This document shows positions 42,543 through 52,117 of a stretch of DNA of 62,699 bases, one piece after another. The notes under the pieces are model-generated. The model was not told the DNA's origin and did not search any database. It worked only from the letters and a program-made list of their open reading frames with translations. Where the stretch lies: assembly GCA_023459275.1 (NCBI GenBank), contig JAEWVC010000073.1, positions 1 through 62,699 of the forward strand, read 5' to 3'. This stretch comes from Bacillota bacterium (GTDB lineage Bacteria; Bacillota; Clostridia; Christensenellales; Aristaeellaceae). Each line of letters begins with the position of its first letter. Positions within the stretch are counted from its first letter, which is position 1. Made by a program: the position numbers and the translations under genes.

Positions 42543-43883
42543 ATGAAAAAAGCATTCAAGGTGCGCAAGCGGCTGAGCGTGACCACCAAGGCCATCATCG
42601 CCCTGGCCATCGTGCTGGCGCTTACCATAGGGGTGGGCATCATCGCCCTTGACGGCATGCCCCTGGACGCAAGAGGGCTGTACAAGATCAAGTCTTGGCT
42701 GCCCACCACCGATGTGGCCAAGTGGCCCTCGGCCATCGCCTTGGGCCTGGACCTTCGGGGTGGAGTGTATGTGGAATACTCAGCCGCCCGCCCGGAGGGT
42801 TCGGAGGCTGACTTCGGGGACCTCATCGACGGGACCATTTCCATCATTCAGCAGCGCCTTACCGACAAGGGATATCCCGAAAGTACGGTAACCCGCATCG
42901 GCACCGACGGCATCCGTGTGGAGATTCCGGATGTCAGCGATCCCAACGCCATCCTGGACCTGATCGGCTCCCCCGCCAAGCTGGAGTTCCTGGATCCGGA
43001 CGGCAACGTGTTCATGGAAGGCAAGGACGTACAAACGGCCAAAGCCGGATATGACCCGAACGAGGGCGGCTACGTGATCTATTTCACGCTGACGGCCGAA
43101 GGCTCCAAGCTCTTTGCCGATATGACCACAAAAAGCGTCGGGAAAGAGATCGCTATCTACTTGGACGGCGTGGAACTGATGTCGCCTACGGTAGATACGC
43201 CCATCACCGGCGGTTCCGGCATCATCAAGGGCAACTACACCAAGGAGACGGCTGAAAACTCCGCGGTAAAGATCCAGTCCGGTGCGCTGCCCCTGGTGAT
43301 TACCCAGCAGAAGGTGGATACCATTTCCGCAACGCTGGGCATCGATGCGCTGTCCACCTCCGTGAAGGCCGCCATCATCGGTTTGCTGCTGGTGATGCTG
43401 CTGCTGATCGTGCGCTACCGCCTGTGCGGCATCCTGGCCTCCTGGGCGCTGTGCATTTACCTGATCCTGCTGTTCTTCTTCCTGGCCGTGATTCCCGGCA
43501 TCCAGCTCACCCTGCCCGGCATCGCCGGCATTGTGCTGGGCATCGGCATGGCCGTGGACGCCAACGTCATCATCTTTGAGCGCTTCAAGGAGGAGATCCG
43601 CCGCGGACGCACGGTGAAGGGCTCCGTGAAGCAGGGCTTCAAGAACGCCATGTCGGCCATCATCGACGGCAACGTCACCACGCTGATCGCCGCGCTGGTG
43701 CTGCTGATGTTCGGTACAGGCACCATCCAGGGCTTTGCCAGGACGCTGTTCCTGTCCGTGGCTACCAGCATGCTTACCGCCGTGGTGGTGACGCGTTTCC
43801 TGCTCACCAGAACGGCCGTGCTCACCGGGAACAGGCCGGGCCTGTTCACCTCGGTGAAACCTGAGACGGAGGTGAAACCATGA
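42543..43883 (+). CDS. secD: Protein translocase subunit SecD
   Basis: The 446-residue RND-type membrane protein, with SecF, uses the proton gradient to pull translocated proteins out of the SecYEG channel. An N-terminal helix (ALAIVLALTIGVGIIAL) is followed by the LGLDLRGGVYVEY motif near residue 64, the extracytoplasmic P1 domain and five C-terminal helices with the VLGIGMAVDANVIIFERFKEE segment. Its stop overlaps the secF start as ATGA. Confidence 0.94.
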   Translation: MKKAFKVRKRLSVTTKAIIALAIVLALTIGVGIIALDGMPLDARGLYKIKSWLPTTDVAKWPSAIALGLDLRGGVYVEYSAARPEGSEADFGDLIDGTISIIQQRLTDKGYPESTVTRIGTDGIRVEIPDVSDPNAILDLIGSPAKLEFLDPDGNVFMEGKDVQTAKAGYDPNEGGYVIYFTLTAEGSKLFADMTTKSVGKEIAIYLDGVELMSPTVDTPITGGSGIIKGNYTKETAENSAVKIQSGALPLVITQQKVDTISATLGIDALSTSVKAAIIGLLLVMLLLIVRYRLCGILASWALCIYLILLFFFLAVIPGIQLTLPGIAGIVLGIGMAVDANVIIFERFKEEIRRGRTVKGSVKQGFKNAMSAIIDGNVTTLIAALVLLMFGTGTIQGFARTLFLSVATSMLTAVVVTRFLLTRTAVLTGNRPGLFTSVKPETEVKP

Positions 43884-44797
43884 AACCGACAATGAAAGGC
43901 AGCGCCAAGATCTGTATCATGATTTCCCTGGGCATCATGGCGCTGGCGCTGGTGCTCTCCCTGGCGGGCTTTGGCATCAACTACGGCATTGACTTTGCCG
44001 GCGGCCTGTCCATCAAGTACAAAATGAACACCGCCTTTGACCAGGCGGACGTGGAAGCGGCGCTTAGGGGCCAGGGCATTTCCGAATTCCAGATCGCCAA
44101 GGCCGGCACGGACCAGAGCGAGCTTCAAATCCGTATCAAGGAAATCAGCGACGAGGGTGTGCAGGCGCTGCGCGCCGGGCTGGAAGCCAACCTGCTGGAA
44201 AAATACCCGCAGATGGATGCCTCCAACGCGGAAGTTGGCTATGTGGGCCCTGTAGCCGGACGCACGCTGCTGAAAAACGCTTTCCTGAGCGTGCTGCTGG
44301 CCTCCGCGCTGATGCTGGGCTACATCGCCATCCGGTTTGATTTCAACTCCGGCGTGGCGGCCATCGCCGGCCTGATTCACGACGTGCTGATCATGGTTTC
44401 CTTCATGGTGCTGTTCCGCTCCTTCATCCAGATGAACAGTTCCTTCATTGCGGCTATGCTCACCATCGTGGGCTACTCCATCAACAACACCATCGTGATC
44501 TTCGACCGTATCCGTGAGAACGCCAAGGGCGCGGACTTTACGGAAACCACCCGCAAGGCGTTGGTGACCAAATCTATCAAGCAGTCCCTGGGGCGCACCA
44601 TCAACACCTCGCTAACCACGCTGATCACCATCGTGACCCTGTACATCCTGGGTGTGAGCGCTATCAAGGAATTCGCGCTGCCCATCATCATGGGCCTGCT
44701 CTCCGGCCTGTACAGCTCCAACATGATCAACGGCTACGTATGGGCGATCCTGGAGGCCACCCGGCCCCGCCGGAAGATGAAGCCCAAGAAGGCGTAA
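43880..44797 (+). CDS. secF: Protein translocase subunit SecF
   Basis: The 305-residue partner of SecD has an N-terminal helix, GINYGIDFAGGLSIKYK near residue 30, an extracytoplasmic domain to about 125 and five helices with GYSINNTIVIFDRIRENAK, the counterpart of the SecD motif. It starts inside the secD stop codon. A perfect hairpin after it (44813-44849) probably ends the transcript or separates it from recJ. Confidence 0.94.
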   Translation: MKPTMKGSAKICIMISLGIMALALVLSLAGFGINYGIDFAGGLSIKYKMNTAFDQADVEAALRGQGISEFQIAKAGTDQSELQIRIKEISDEGVQALRAGLEANLLEKYPQMDASNAEVGYVGPVAGRTLLKNAFLSVLLASALMLGYIAIRFDFNSGVAAIAGLIHDVLIMVSFMVLFRSFIQMNSSFIAAMLTIVGYSINNTIVIFDRIRENAKGADFTETTRKALVTKSIKQSLGRTINTSLTTLITIVTLYILGVSAIKEFALPIIMGLLSGLYSSNMINGYVWAILEATRPRRKMKPKKA

Positions 44798-44812
44798 CCA
44801 CTTCATCAAAAG

Positions 44813-44849
44813 AAGGGCGTTCTCCCGGCAAAACCGGGAGAACGCCCTT
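44813..44849 (+). terminator. Perfect 16-pair hairpin after secF
   Basis: AAGGGCGTTCTCCCGG (44813-44828) pairs without mismatch with 44834-44849 around the loop CAAAA. No U-run follows, so it may be a bidirectional or weak terminator. The recJ ribosome site lies just beyond it. Confidence 0.65.
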
Positions 44850-44872
44850 ATCCATTACTAAGGAGGAAAATC

Positions 44873-47209
44873 ATGCTGCGCTTCGTGAAGCGGGCCGCGC
44901 CGGAGCCTGTCAAAATAGCTGGAGTGCCCGGCTGGCTGTCCGGGCTGCTTGCTGCCCGGGGCGCGGACACGGCGGAAAAGGCGGAGCTCTTTTTGCATCC
45001 CTCCCCGGACCAGCTTCACGATCCCTTGCTGTTGCAGGGGATGGACGCCGCGGTATCCCTGGTCAGGCAGTGCATAAACAGCCGGGTGCCCATGGTGGTC
45101 TATGGCGATTACGATGTGGACGGGGTCTGTTCCACCGCCATGCTTGTAACGGCGCTCAAGGGCCTGGGAGCGGAGGCATCCTACTATATCCCCAGCCGCC
45201 ATCAGGAAGGATATGGGCTCAATGCCCAGGCTGTCAGGACGCTGGCCGGATCGCATGGGCTGCTTGTAACGGTGGACTGCGGGATCACCTCCGTGAAGGA
45301 GGTGGCGCTGGCCAAATCCCTGGGCATGCGGGTGATCGTCACCGACCACCACCAGTTGGGGCCGGAGCTGCCCCCGGCGGACGCCGTATTAAATCCCCTG
45401 ATGGGCGATTATCCCTTCCGCCGCCTGTGCGGCGCCGGCGTAGCCTTCAAGCTCATGCAGGCGCTGGACAAGGCTGGCGCAGCGGAATACCTTGATCTGG
45501 CCGCCCTGGCCACCATCGCGGACCTTGTGCCACTAACCGGGGAAAACCGGGTGATCGCCGCCCTGGGCCTTGAGCGGATGGCGCATACAGAACGTGTGGG
45601 CCTGCGGGCGCTCAAGGAGGCGGCGGGCGTCGGCGTGGGGGGAAAGCCGGTCGGAGCCGGGCAGGTGGCCTTTCAGCTGGCGCCGCGCCTGAACGCCGGT
45701 GGAAGGCTGAAAAGTGCCTCCCTGGGCGTGGAGCTTTTGACCACTGCGGAAGAGGCAAAGGCCCGGGAATTGGCGGAAATTTTGAGCCAGGAGAACGCCC
45801 TGCGCCAGAAGCTGGAAGCAGAGGTCTTTTCCCTGGCGCTAAAGCAGGTGGAGGAGGAAACCGACTTCCTTTCCGACCGGGTGCTCATCGCGGTGGGGGA
45901 GGGCTGGAACAGCGGCGTCATCGGCCTGGCAGCCGGCCGCCTCACCGAGCGGTTCCACTATCCCGCCATCGTGCTGTCCCAAACCGGCGGGGAGTGCGTA
46001 GGCAGCGCCAGGTCCATCCCCGGGGTGAACCTCTTTGAAATGCTCAGCACCTGCCGGGACCTGTTTTTGCGCTTCGGCGGCCATGAGCAGGCTGCGGGCC
46101 TGACCATTCTTCGCAAGGATGTGCCGGAATTGAAGCGGCGCCTGAGCGCGGCCATTTGGCAGGCCTGCGATCCGGAGGCATACATCCCCGTCAGGGAGTA
46201 CGATCTTTCCCTGCCCCTTCACCAGGTGACGGAAACCATGGCCCGAAAGCTTGCGGAACTGGAGCCCACAGGCCTTGGGAACCCCGGGCCCGTCTTTTTG
46301 CTGGAGGGCGGGCAGGTCCAGGACATGCGCCCCGTGGGCCGGGACGGCGCACACCTGAAGTGCAGCCTGTACAAGGATGGCGTGCTGCGCTCCGCCATCG
46401 CCTTTCAGATGGGCCCCATGGCCATGAGCATGCCCCCGCGGGCGGACGTGCTGTTTTCTCCGGAGCTGAACGAATGGAACGGCACCGTTTCCGTACAGTG
46501 CAATATCAAGGCAATCAAAGGCACGGAGGGGGCGCTGCCAACGGAGGCGGCGGAGATGGCGCGGGAGGCCGCGTTGCAGGATATCGCGGCCATGGCGGCG
46601 AATAATAACGAAATTCATCCTGATGCGCAGGTATCGGATGAATCCGTGCTTTCCGGGGTGCTCGCGGGTGCCCAGGGCACATTGATCCTGGCCCGGGCGC
46701 CGGGAACCGCAGCCCGCATCGTGGAGATGTATGGGGAAAGACTGCAAATGTCTCAAGGGCTTGACGACAAACGCTGCTTTCACACGCTGCTCTTTCCGGC
46801 CCGGCTGCAAGCACTTCACGGAGACTGGCGCGCGGTGGTTTTGGCGGACGGCGAACTGCTTCCCGGGGAAGCAGCTTTGATTGCAGCGTGCTGCCCCAAG
46901 GCCAGGGTTTATGCCCTGGAAAAGAGCGGGGAGACAAGGGAGCTGCTGAAAACCCTGGCGCTTTCCGATGGGGAGCTTCGCGGCCTGTACAGGGTGCTGA
47001 GAGGCCTTGCCGCCCCGCGGCTTGACAGGCTGGCGGAGCAAACGGGGTTAAGCCCTGTTCAGGTAAAGGCCGGGCTGCATGTTTTTTCAGAACTGTCCTT
47101 GGCGGCTTGGGAGCAGGAGCCCTTCTTCCTGGCCGTACTCCCGCCGGTGAAGCGGAACCTGGAAGACAGCCGCATTTTGCGGATGCTTCGGACGGCGGCG
47201 GATTTTTAG
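44873..47209 (+). CDS. recJ: Single-stranded-DNA-specific exonuclease RecJ
   Basis: The 778-residue nuclease digests single-stranded DNA 5' to 3' in recombination and repair. The DHH family motifs are seen: VVYGDYDVDG (Asp79, Asp81, Asp83) and TDHHQLG (158-160), and the DHHA1 block with RFGGHEQAAGL near residue 398. A C-terminal extension beyond the catalytic core fits the long Bacillota form. AAGGAGGAAAATC precedes the ATG. The rel gene follows after 17 bases; the apt gene often found between them is absent. Confidence 0.95.
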   Translation: MLRFVKRAAPEPVKIAGVPGWLSGLLAARGADTAEKAELFLHPSPDQLHDPLLLQGMDAAVSLVRQCINSRVPMVVYGDYDVDGVCSTAMLVTALKGLGAEASYYIPSRHQEGYGLNAQAVRTLAGSHGLLVTVDCGITSVKEVALAKSLGMRVIVTDHHQLGPELPPADAVLNPLMGDYPFRRLCGAGVAFKLMQALDKAGAAEYLDLAALATIADLVPLTGENRVIAALGLERMAHTERVGLRALKEAAGVGVGGKPVGAGQVAFQLAPRLNAGGRLKSASLGVELLTTAEEAKARELAEILSQENALRQKLEAEVFSLALKQVEEETDFLSDRVLIAVGEGWNSGVIGLAAGRLTERFHYPAIVLSQTGGECVGSARSIPGVNLFEMLSTCRDLFLRFGGHEQAAGLTILRKDVPELKRRLSAAIWQACDPEAYIPVREYDLSLPLHQVTETMARKLAELEPTGLGNPGPVFLLEGGQVQDMRPVGRDGAHLKCSLYKDGVLRSAIAFQMGPMAMSMPPRADVLFSPELNEWNGTVSVQCNIKAIKGTEGALPTEAAEMAREAALQDIAAMAANNNEIHPDAQVSDESVLSGVLAGAQGTLILARAPGTAARIVEMYGERLQMSQGLDDKRCFHTLLFPARLQALHGDWRAVVLADGELLPGEAALIAACCPKARVYALEKSGETRELLKTLALSDGELRGLYRVLRGLAAPRLDRLAEQTGLSPVQVKAGLHVFSELSLAAWEQEPFFLAVLPPVKRNLEDSRILRMLRTAADF

Positions 47210-47226
47210 CGAAAGGAGGGCCGGGC

Positions 47227-49425
47227 ATGTACGCGTATATCAGCCGGGAATGTATGCCCTTGGATCAGATTCTGGCGCGTGTCCAGAAATATCACCCGGG
47301 CGACAGCTATCTGCTGGTGGAAAAGGCATACAAATATGCGGAAGCCGCCCATGCCGGCCAATTTCGCAAGAGCGGGGAGCCCTACTTTACCCATCCGGCC
47401 TTCGTGGCCAGCATCTTGACCGAGCTGATGATGGACGCCCCCACCATTGCCGCGGGGCTTTTGCACGATGTGGTGGAGGACTGCCAGAGCGTATGCCTGC
47501 CCAATGTGGAAAAGGAGTTCGGCGAGGAAGTGGCGCGGTTGGTGGACGGCGTCACGAAACTTAGCAAGCTGGACTTTGCCGACCGGGAGGAGCAGCAGGC
47601 CGAAAGCCTGCGCAAGATGATCCTGGCCATGTCCAAGGACATCAGGGTGGTGCTTATCAAGCTGGCGGACCGGTTGCACAACATGCGCACCCTGCGTTAC
47701 CAGCCGGAAGCACGGCAGGTAGCCATCGCCCGGGAGACGCTGGACATTTACGCGCCATTGGCGCACAGGCTGGGCGTGTTCGCCATCAAACAGGAGCTGG
47801 AAGATCTGTCCCTGCGCTACATCGATCCCGTGGGCTATCAGGACGTCGTTCAAAAGGTGGGCATGAAGCGGGCCGAGCGGGAGGAGAACATCCGCCTGGT
47901 GATCTATGAGCTCTCCGCCAAGCTGGACGAGCAGCACATCCATTACGACATCGACGGGCGGCCCAAGCACCTGTACAGCATCTACCGCAAAATGGTGCTG
48001 CAAAACCGGCCCTTTGACCAGATCTACGACTTGATCGCCATCCGGGTGCTGGTGGACACCGTGCCCGACTGCTACGCGGTGCTGGGCATTGTGCATACCC
48101 TGTGGAACCAGATGCCGGGCCGGTTCAAGGATTATATCTCCGTGCCCAAGGCCAACATGTACCAAAGCCTGCACACCACCGTGGTGGGCGGGCGCAAGAT
48201 GCCCTTTCCCTTTGAGGTGCAAATCAGAACCTGGGAAATGCACCGTGTGGCGGAGTTCGGCATCGCGGCCCACTGGCGCTACAAGGAGGGCGGCCAGAGC
48301 GACGCGGATCTGGACAACAAGCTCTACTGGCTGCGCCAAATACTGGACTGGCAGAACGAGACCCGGGACAGCCGGGAGTTTATCGATTCGCTGAAGACCG
48401 ACCTGTTCAGCGAGGAGGTTTTCCTTTTCACGCCCAAGGGCGACATCGTCAGCATGCAGAAGGGTGCCACGCCCCTGGACTTTGCCTACCGCATCCACAG
48501 CGCCGTGGGCAACAGCTGCGTGGGTGCCAAGGTCAACGGCCGCATCGTGCCTCTGGACACCACCCTGGAAACGGGCGACCGGGTGGACATCATCACCTCC
48601 TCGGCCTCCAAGGGCCCCAGCATGGACTGGCTGAAGGTGGTCAAGACCCAGCAGGCCAAGGCCAAGATCCGCCAGTTCTTCAAGCGCGAACTGCGCGGGG
48701 AGAACGTGGAAAAGGGCAAGGACATGGTGGAGAAGGAGGCCAAGCGCCGCGGCGTATCCCTGGGCCTTCTCACCAAGCCCGAATATTATGAGGGCATCCT
48801 GAAAAAATACGGCTTTTTCGAGCTGGATGACATCTATGGCGCCGTGGGCTACGGCGGCATGGCATCCACTTACGTGGTGACAAAGCTGATTGAGGAGCAG
48901 CACCTCCGTGAAGCGCCCCCCGCCCCCAAGCTGCCGGATACAACGCCCCAGGAACTGCAAAAGCAAAACCTGGGCAAGCCCACCCACGGCATCTACGTCA
49001 AGGGTGAGTCCGGCATGCTGGTGCGCTTCGCCAAGTGCTGCAACCCCGTGCCCGGCGACGATATCATAGGCTATATCACCAGGGGCCGGGGCGTGACCAT
49101 CCATAAGGCGGACTGCGTCAATGTGGGGCAGAGCGAGCAGGAGCGCATGGTGGAGGTAAGCTGGGCCGAAGAAAACGCCGGCACCTTCGACGCGGGGATT
49201 CAAATTATCGCCTACGATCATGTGGGTCTTCTGGGCGAGCTGGCCACCTACATCGGGGAGATGAATGTGCCCATCAGCGCCGTGAGCGCCAAGTTTAACA
49301 CCAAGAGCAAGACCAGCACCATCACCCTGGTCATTCAGGTCACAAGCCGCCAGCAGCTGGACAAGGTCATCAAGCAGCTGCAAAAACGCTCTGACATCGT
49401 GGAGGTCTACCGGGGCGCGAGCTAA
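47227..49425 (+). CDS. Bifunctional (p)ppGpp synthetase/hydrolase Rel
   Basis: The 732-residue stringent-response enzyme has all domains in order: HD hydrolase (THP near 55, LLHDVVED at 78-85), synthetase (GRPKHLYSIYRKM, FDQIYDLIAIRVL, then RFKDYIS), TGS (EVFLFTPKGDIVSMQKGATP), helical and zinc-finger region with CCNPVPGDDIIG, and ACT. The RFKD motif (RXKD type) and the intact HD site mark a bifunctional Rel and not a synthetase-only RelA. ATG 47227 with GAAAGGAGGG upstream is used because the longer frame lies inside recJ. Confidence 0.95.
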   Translation: MYAYISRECMPLDQILARVQKYHPGDSYLLVEKAYKYAEAAHAGQFRKSGEPYFTHPAFVASILTELMMDAPTIAAGLLHDVVEDCQSVCLPNVEKEFGEEVARLVDGVTKLSKLDFADREEQQAESLRKMILAMSKDIRVVLIKLADRLHNMRTLRYQPEARQVAIARETLDIYAPLAHRLGVFAIKQELEDLSLRYIDPVGYQDVVQKVGMKRAEREENIRLVIYELSAKLDEQHIHYDIDGRPKHLYSIYRKMVLQNRPFDQIYDLIAIRVLVDTVPDCYAVLGIVHTLWNQMPGRFKDYISVPKANMYQSLHTTVVGGRKMPFPFEVQIRTWEMHRVAEFGIAAHWRYKEGGQSDADLDNKLYWLRQILDWQNETRDSREFIDSLKTDLFSEEVFLFTPKGDIVSMQKGATPLDFAYRIHSAVGNSCVGAKVNGRIVPLDTTLETGDRVDIITSSASKGPSMDWLKVVKTQQAKAKIRQFFKRELRGENVEKGKDMVEKEAKRRGVSLGLLTKPEYYEGILKKYGFFELDDIYGAVGYGGMASTYVVTKLIEEQHLREAPPAPKLPDTTPQELQKQNLGKPTHGIYVKGESGMLVRFAKCCNPVPGDDIIGYITRGRGVTIHKADCVNVGQSEQERMVEVSWAEENAGTFDAGIQIIAYDHVGLLGELATYIGEMNVPISAVSAKFNTKSKTSTITLVIQVTSRQQLDKVIKQLQKRSDIVEVYRGAS

Positions 49426-49444
49426 GAGGGCACGCCACGGTTTT

Positions 49445-49510
49445 GCGGGGGGGGGTTTTTTTTTTAAAAAAAACCCCCCCCCCCGCGCCCACCCAAAAAA
49501 CTTCATTGAT
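49445..49510 (+). repeat. Family I palindromic repeat, copy E
   Basis: GCGGGGGGGGG plus T8 pairs with A8 plus a C run and GC (49445-49486). The tail GCCCACCCAAAAAACTTCAT (49486-49505) follows as in copy B. It lies between rel and dtd and would end rel transcription. The homopolymers raise doubt about exact lengths. Confidence 0.75.
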
Positions 49511-49537
49511 TATTTTTTTAAGCGAGGCGTCTTTTTT

Positions 49538-49987
49538 ATGCGCTGTGTGGTACAAAGGGTATTATCCGCCTCCGTGGCGGTGGAAGGCAAAACTGTCGGG
49601 CAGATTGGCAAGGGCCTGATGGTCCTGCTGGGCGTTTGCCAGGGAGACGGAGAGAAGGATGTTGCCTACATGGCGGACAAGCTGCCGAACCTGCGCATCT
49701 TTGAGGATGAGCAGGGCAAGATGAACCTTTCCCTGAAGGACGCGGGAGGGAGTATCCTGGCGGTGAGCCAGTTTACCCTGATGGGGGATGCTAGGGGAGG
49801 ACGGAGGCCCAGCTTTATTGAGGCGGCCAGGCCGGAAATTGCCAATCCCCTGTATGAAGAGGTGGTGCGCCGCATCCGGGAAAGCGGCGTCACGGTGGAA
49901 ACCGGCGTATTCCAGGCTGAAATGGCCGTGTCCCTTGTGAACGACGGGCCGGTGACCATCCTGCTGGACAGCCGGAAAACGTTTTGA
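49538..49987 (+). CDS. dtd: D-aminoacyl-tRNA deacylase
   Basis: The 149-residue enzyme frees D-amino acids and glycine wrongly attached to tRNA. The GG-specific blocks AVSQFTLMGDARGGRRPSF and the C-terminal NDGPVTILLDS, equivalent to the NxPxT motif, form the active site at the dimer interface. GAGGCG is about eight bases ahead of the ATG. It lies in the usual place between rel and the metallo-hydrolase gene. Confidence 0.95.
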   Translation: MRCVVQRVLSASVAVEGKTVGQIGKGLMVLLGVCQGDGEKDVAYMADKLPNLRIFEDEQGKMNLSLKDAGGSILAVSQFTLMGDARGGRRPSFIEAARPEIANPLYEEVVRRIRESGVTVETGVFQAEMAVSLVNDGPVTILLDSRKTF

Positions 49988-50006
49988 TTGTTGGAAAGAG
50001 AGAGTT

Positions 50007-50618
50007 ATGGAACAGGAGCTGCAAATCCGGCCGCTGGCTGTGGGGCCGGTCCGGGCCAATTGCTATATCGTCTCCCTGCCGGGCAGGGAGGACTGTGTAT
50101 TGATCGATCCCGGCGGGGAACCGGAAAAAATCCTGGCGGCTGCAAACGGAAAGAAAATCGCCGCCGTTTTGCTGACCCACGGGCATTTTGACCACATCGG
50201 CGGCGTCCCCGGCGTTCTTGACCCCGATACCAGGGTGTATATCCATCCCCTGGACGCGCCCATGCTTACAGACCCCCAGAGAAATATGGCGGTGCTGATG
50301 CGCGCAACGCTTTGCGTGCAGGTAAAAACGGAGCCCGCCAACGAAGGCGATGTGATCAGCGCCGCGGGCATCGGTTTTACCGTGCTGCACACACCGGGCC
50401 ATACGCCGGGCGGCGTATGTTATCAGGCGGGCAGCGCGCTGTTCACGGGGGATACCATGTTCCATGGCGGCTATGGCCGCACGGACTTTCCCGGCGGAAG
50501 CTGGGAGGACCTGTACAGCTCCATGAAACGCCTGCTGGCTATGCAAAAGGATGTCAAGGTCTACCCCGGCCATGAGGATGTCACCACCATCGGTCTGGAG
50601 CAGGGGTCCATGGCATGA
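50007..50618 (+). CDS. MBL-fold hydrolase, glyoxalase II-like
   Basis: The 203-residue metallo-beta-lactamase-fold protein has the dinuclear zinc motif LTHGHFDHIGG (His58, His60, Asp62, His63), HTPGHTPGG near 130 and the bridging Asp in FTGDTMF. Members of this short family hydrolyse thioesters such as S-lactoylglutathione or related substrates. As Bacillota usually lack glutathione, another thiol ester is likely. It overlaps hemZ by four bases (ATGA) and follows dtd by 19, a conserved cluster in Clostridia. Confidence 0.88.
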   Translation: MEQELQIRPLAVGPVRANCYIVSLPGREDCVLIDPGGEPEKILAAANGKKIAAVLLTHGHFDHIGGVPGVLDPDTRVYIHPLDAPMLTDPQRNMAVLMRATLCVQVKTEPANEGDVISAAGIGFTVLHTPGHTPGGVCYQAGSALFTGDTMFHGGYGRTDFPGGSWEDLYSSMKRLLAMQKDVKVYPGHEDVTTIGLEQGSMA

Positions 50619-52117
50619 ACATCGCATTGTATACGCCCGTTCCCAAGCTGGCGGCGGAATTGGCCGATGTCCTGCGGCTGTTTTATGGGGAGATCGGGTT
50701 TACGGTAAACGAAGGGGAGGCGGAGGCGGATATCTGCCTGCGCCATGAGCTTTCCGTCCGGGATGGGATATGGGATTGCGCGTTTTCCATGAAAGGGCCG
50801 GCCCTGGGCCAAAGGGGCACCTTTGGGGGCCAGACGCAGCTTTTATCGGCTTCCATGCATGGGAGCGGCGCCATTCCCCCGCCGGAGCAGCCCCTTTTAT
50901 ACAAGCGGATACGCAAGCGCCTGTGCAAGCAGACGCTGTATGAGCTGATGAAGGAGCAGACGGGGTTCCATCCCCCCTGGGGGTCGCTTACGGGCATCCG
51001 CCCCACGCGGCTTATGTACGAGGCCATGGGGAAGGGGCTGTCTCTCCTTGAGGCCGCCCAATCGGTCAGGGAAACCTTTGATCTTGATCCCGGCAAGGCG
51101 GCGCTGCTTTCAACAGTTGTTGAAACGCAGGCAACGCTGCCCCCGCCCGGACCCCGGGACGCGGATGTGTACATCGGCATCCCCTTTTGCCGCACCAGGT
51201 GCGCTTATTGTTCCTTTTTGAGCGGGGAACTGGGCAAGGGGCTGCAGGTGAAGCCTTACCTGGACGCGCTTTTTCAGGAGATGGCCTTTACCGCCCGGCT
51301 GATGAAGGACCGCGGCCTGCGCCTGCGGGCAGTGTACATGGGCGGCGGCACGCCTACGGCCCTTGAGGAGGCGGATTTCCGGCGGGTGATGGACGCCATG
51401 GCTGCGCATTTTCCGGGCGCTTTGGAGTACACGGTGGAGGCCGGGCGGCCGGATTCCATTACGGAGGGCAAACTGAAAGCCATTAAGGACGCGGGGGTTG
51501 GGCGCATCTCCATCAATCCCCAGTCCATGAACGAGGCGACGCTCCGGCATATCGGAAGGGACCATACCCCCGCGCAGACGGTGGAGGCCTATGCGCTGGC
51601 CAGGGCACTGGGCTTTGGATCCATCAACATGGATATTATCGCCGGGCTGCCCGGCGAAACGGTGGATGATTTTGAGCAGACCCTTGCCTGGGCTAAAAAG
51701 CTTGCCCCGGAAAGCCTTACCGTCCATACCCTGGCCCTAAAACGTGCCAGCCTTCTTCGATTGTGGGAAACACCCCTGCCCGACGGGGAGCAGACCGCCC
51801 ACATGGTGCGTTTGGGCGCGCAGGCCGCCGGGGAGATGGGTCTGCGCCCATATTACCTGTACCGCCAGAAGTACATGGCCGGGAACCAGGAAAACGTAGG
51901 TTACGCGAAGGCCGGCCATGAATGCCTGTACAATGTGGACATCATGGAGGAGACCACAAGCATCCTGGCCATTGGCGCAGGGGCCATCTCCAAGCGGGTG
52001 TTCGGCGGGGAGGGGCGCATTGAGCGCGCGCCCAACGTAAGCAACATTGACGATTACACAAAAAGGATCGGGGAAATGATGGAGCGGAAGGCCGCGCTGT
52101 GGAACGGGCGGGGATGA
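50615..52117 (+). CDS. hemZ: Radical SAM coproporphyrinogen III dehydrogenase-like protein HemZ
   Basis: The 500-residue protein has a family-specific N-terminal region to about residue 175 and a HemN-like radical SAM core with GIPFCRTRCAYCSF (Cys192, Cys196, Cys199), YMGGGTPTAL, and GRISINPQSMNE. HemZ is named for oxygen-independent coproporphyrinogen oxidation, but many Clostridia carry it without a full heme pathway, so the real reaction may differ. Its ATG overlaps the MBL stop. hisS and aspS, common next neighbours, are missing; repeats begin directly after it. Confidence 0.9.
   Translation: MNIALYTPVPKLAAELADVLRLFYGEIGFTVNEGEAEADICLRHELSVRDGIWDCAFSMKGPALGQRGTFGGQTQLLSASMHGSGAIPPPEQPLLYKRIRKRLCKQTLYELMKEQTGFHPPWGSLTGIRPTRLMYEAMGKGLSLLEAAQSVRETFDLDPGKAALLSTVVETQATLPPPGPRDADVYIGIPFCRTRCAYCSFLSGELGKGLQVKPYLDALFQEMAFTARLMKDRGLRLRAVYMGGGTPTALEEADFRRVMDAMAAHFPGALEYTVEAGRPDSITEGKLKAIKDAGVGRISINPQSMNEATLRHIGRDHTPAQTVEAYALARALGFGSINMDIIAGLPGETVDDFEQTLAWAKKLAPESLTVHTLALKRASLLRLWETPLPDGEQTAHMVRLGAQAAGEMGLRPYYLYRQKYMAGNQENVGYAKAGHECLYNVDIMEETTSILAIGAGAISKRVFGGEGRIERAPNVSNIDDYTKRIGEMMERKAALWNGRG

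Noticed and set aside
47206..49506. 766-codon open frame opposite rel
   Set aside because: Antisense shadow of a well-recognised Rel protein, rich in His, Gly, Leu and Val without domains; it also runs through repeat E.
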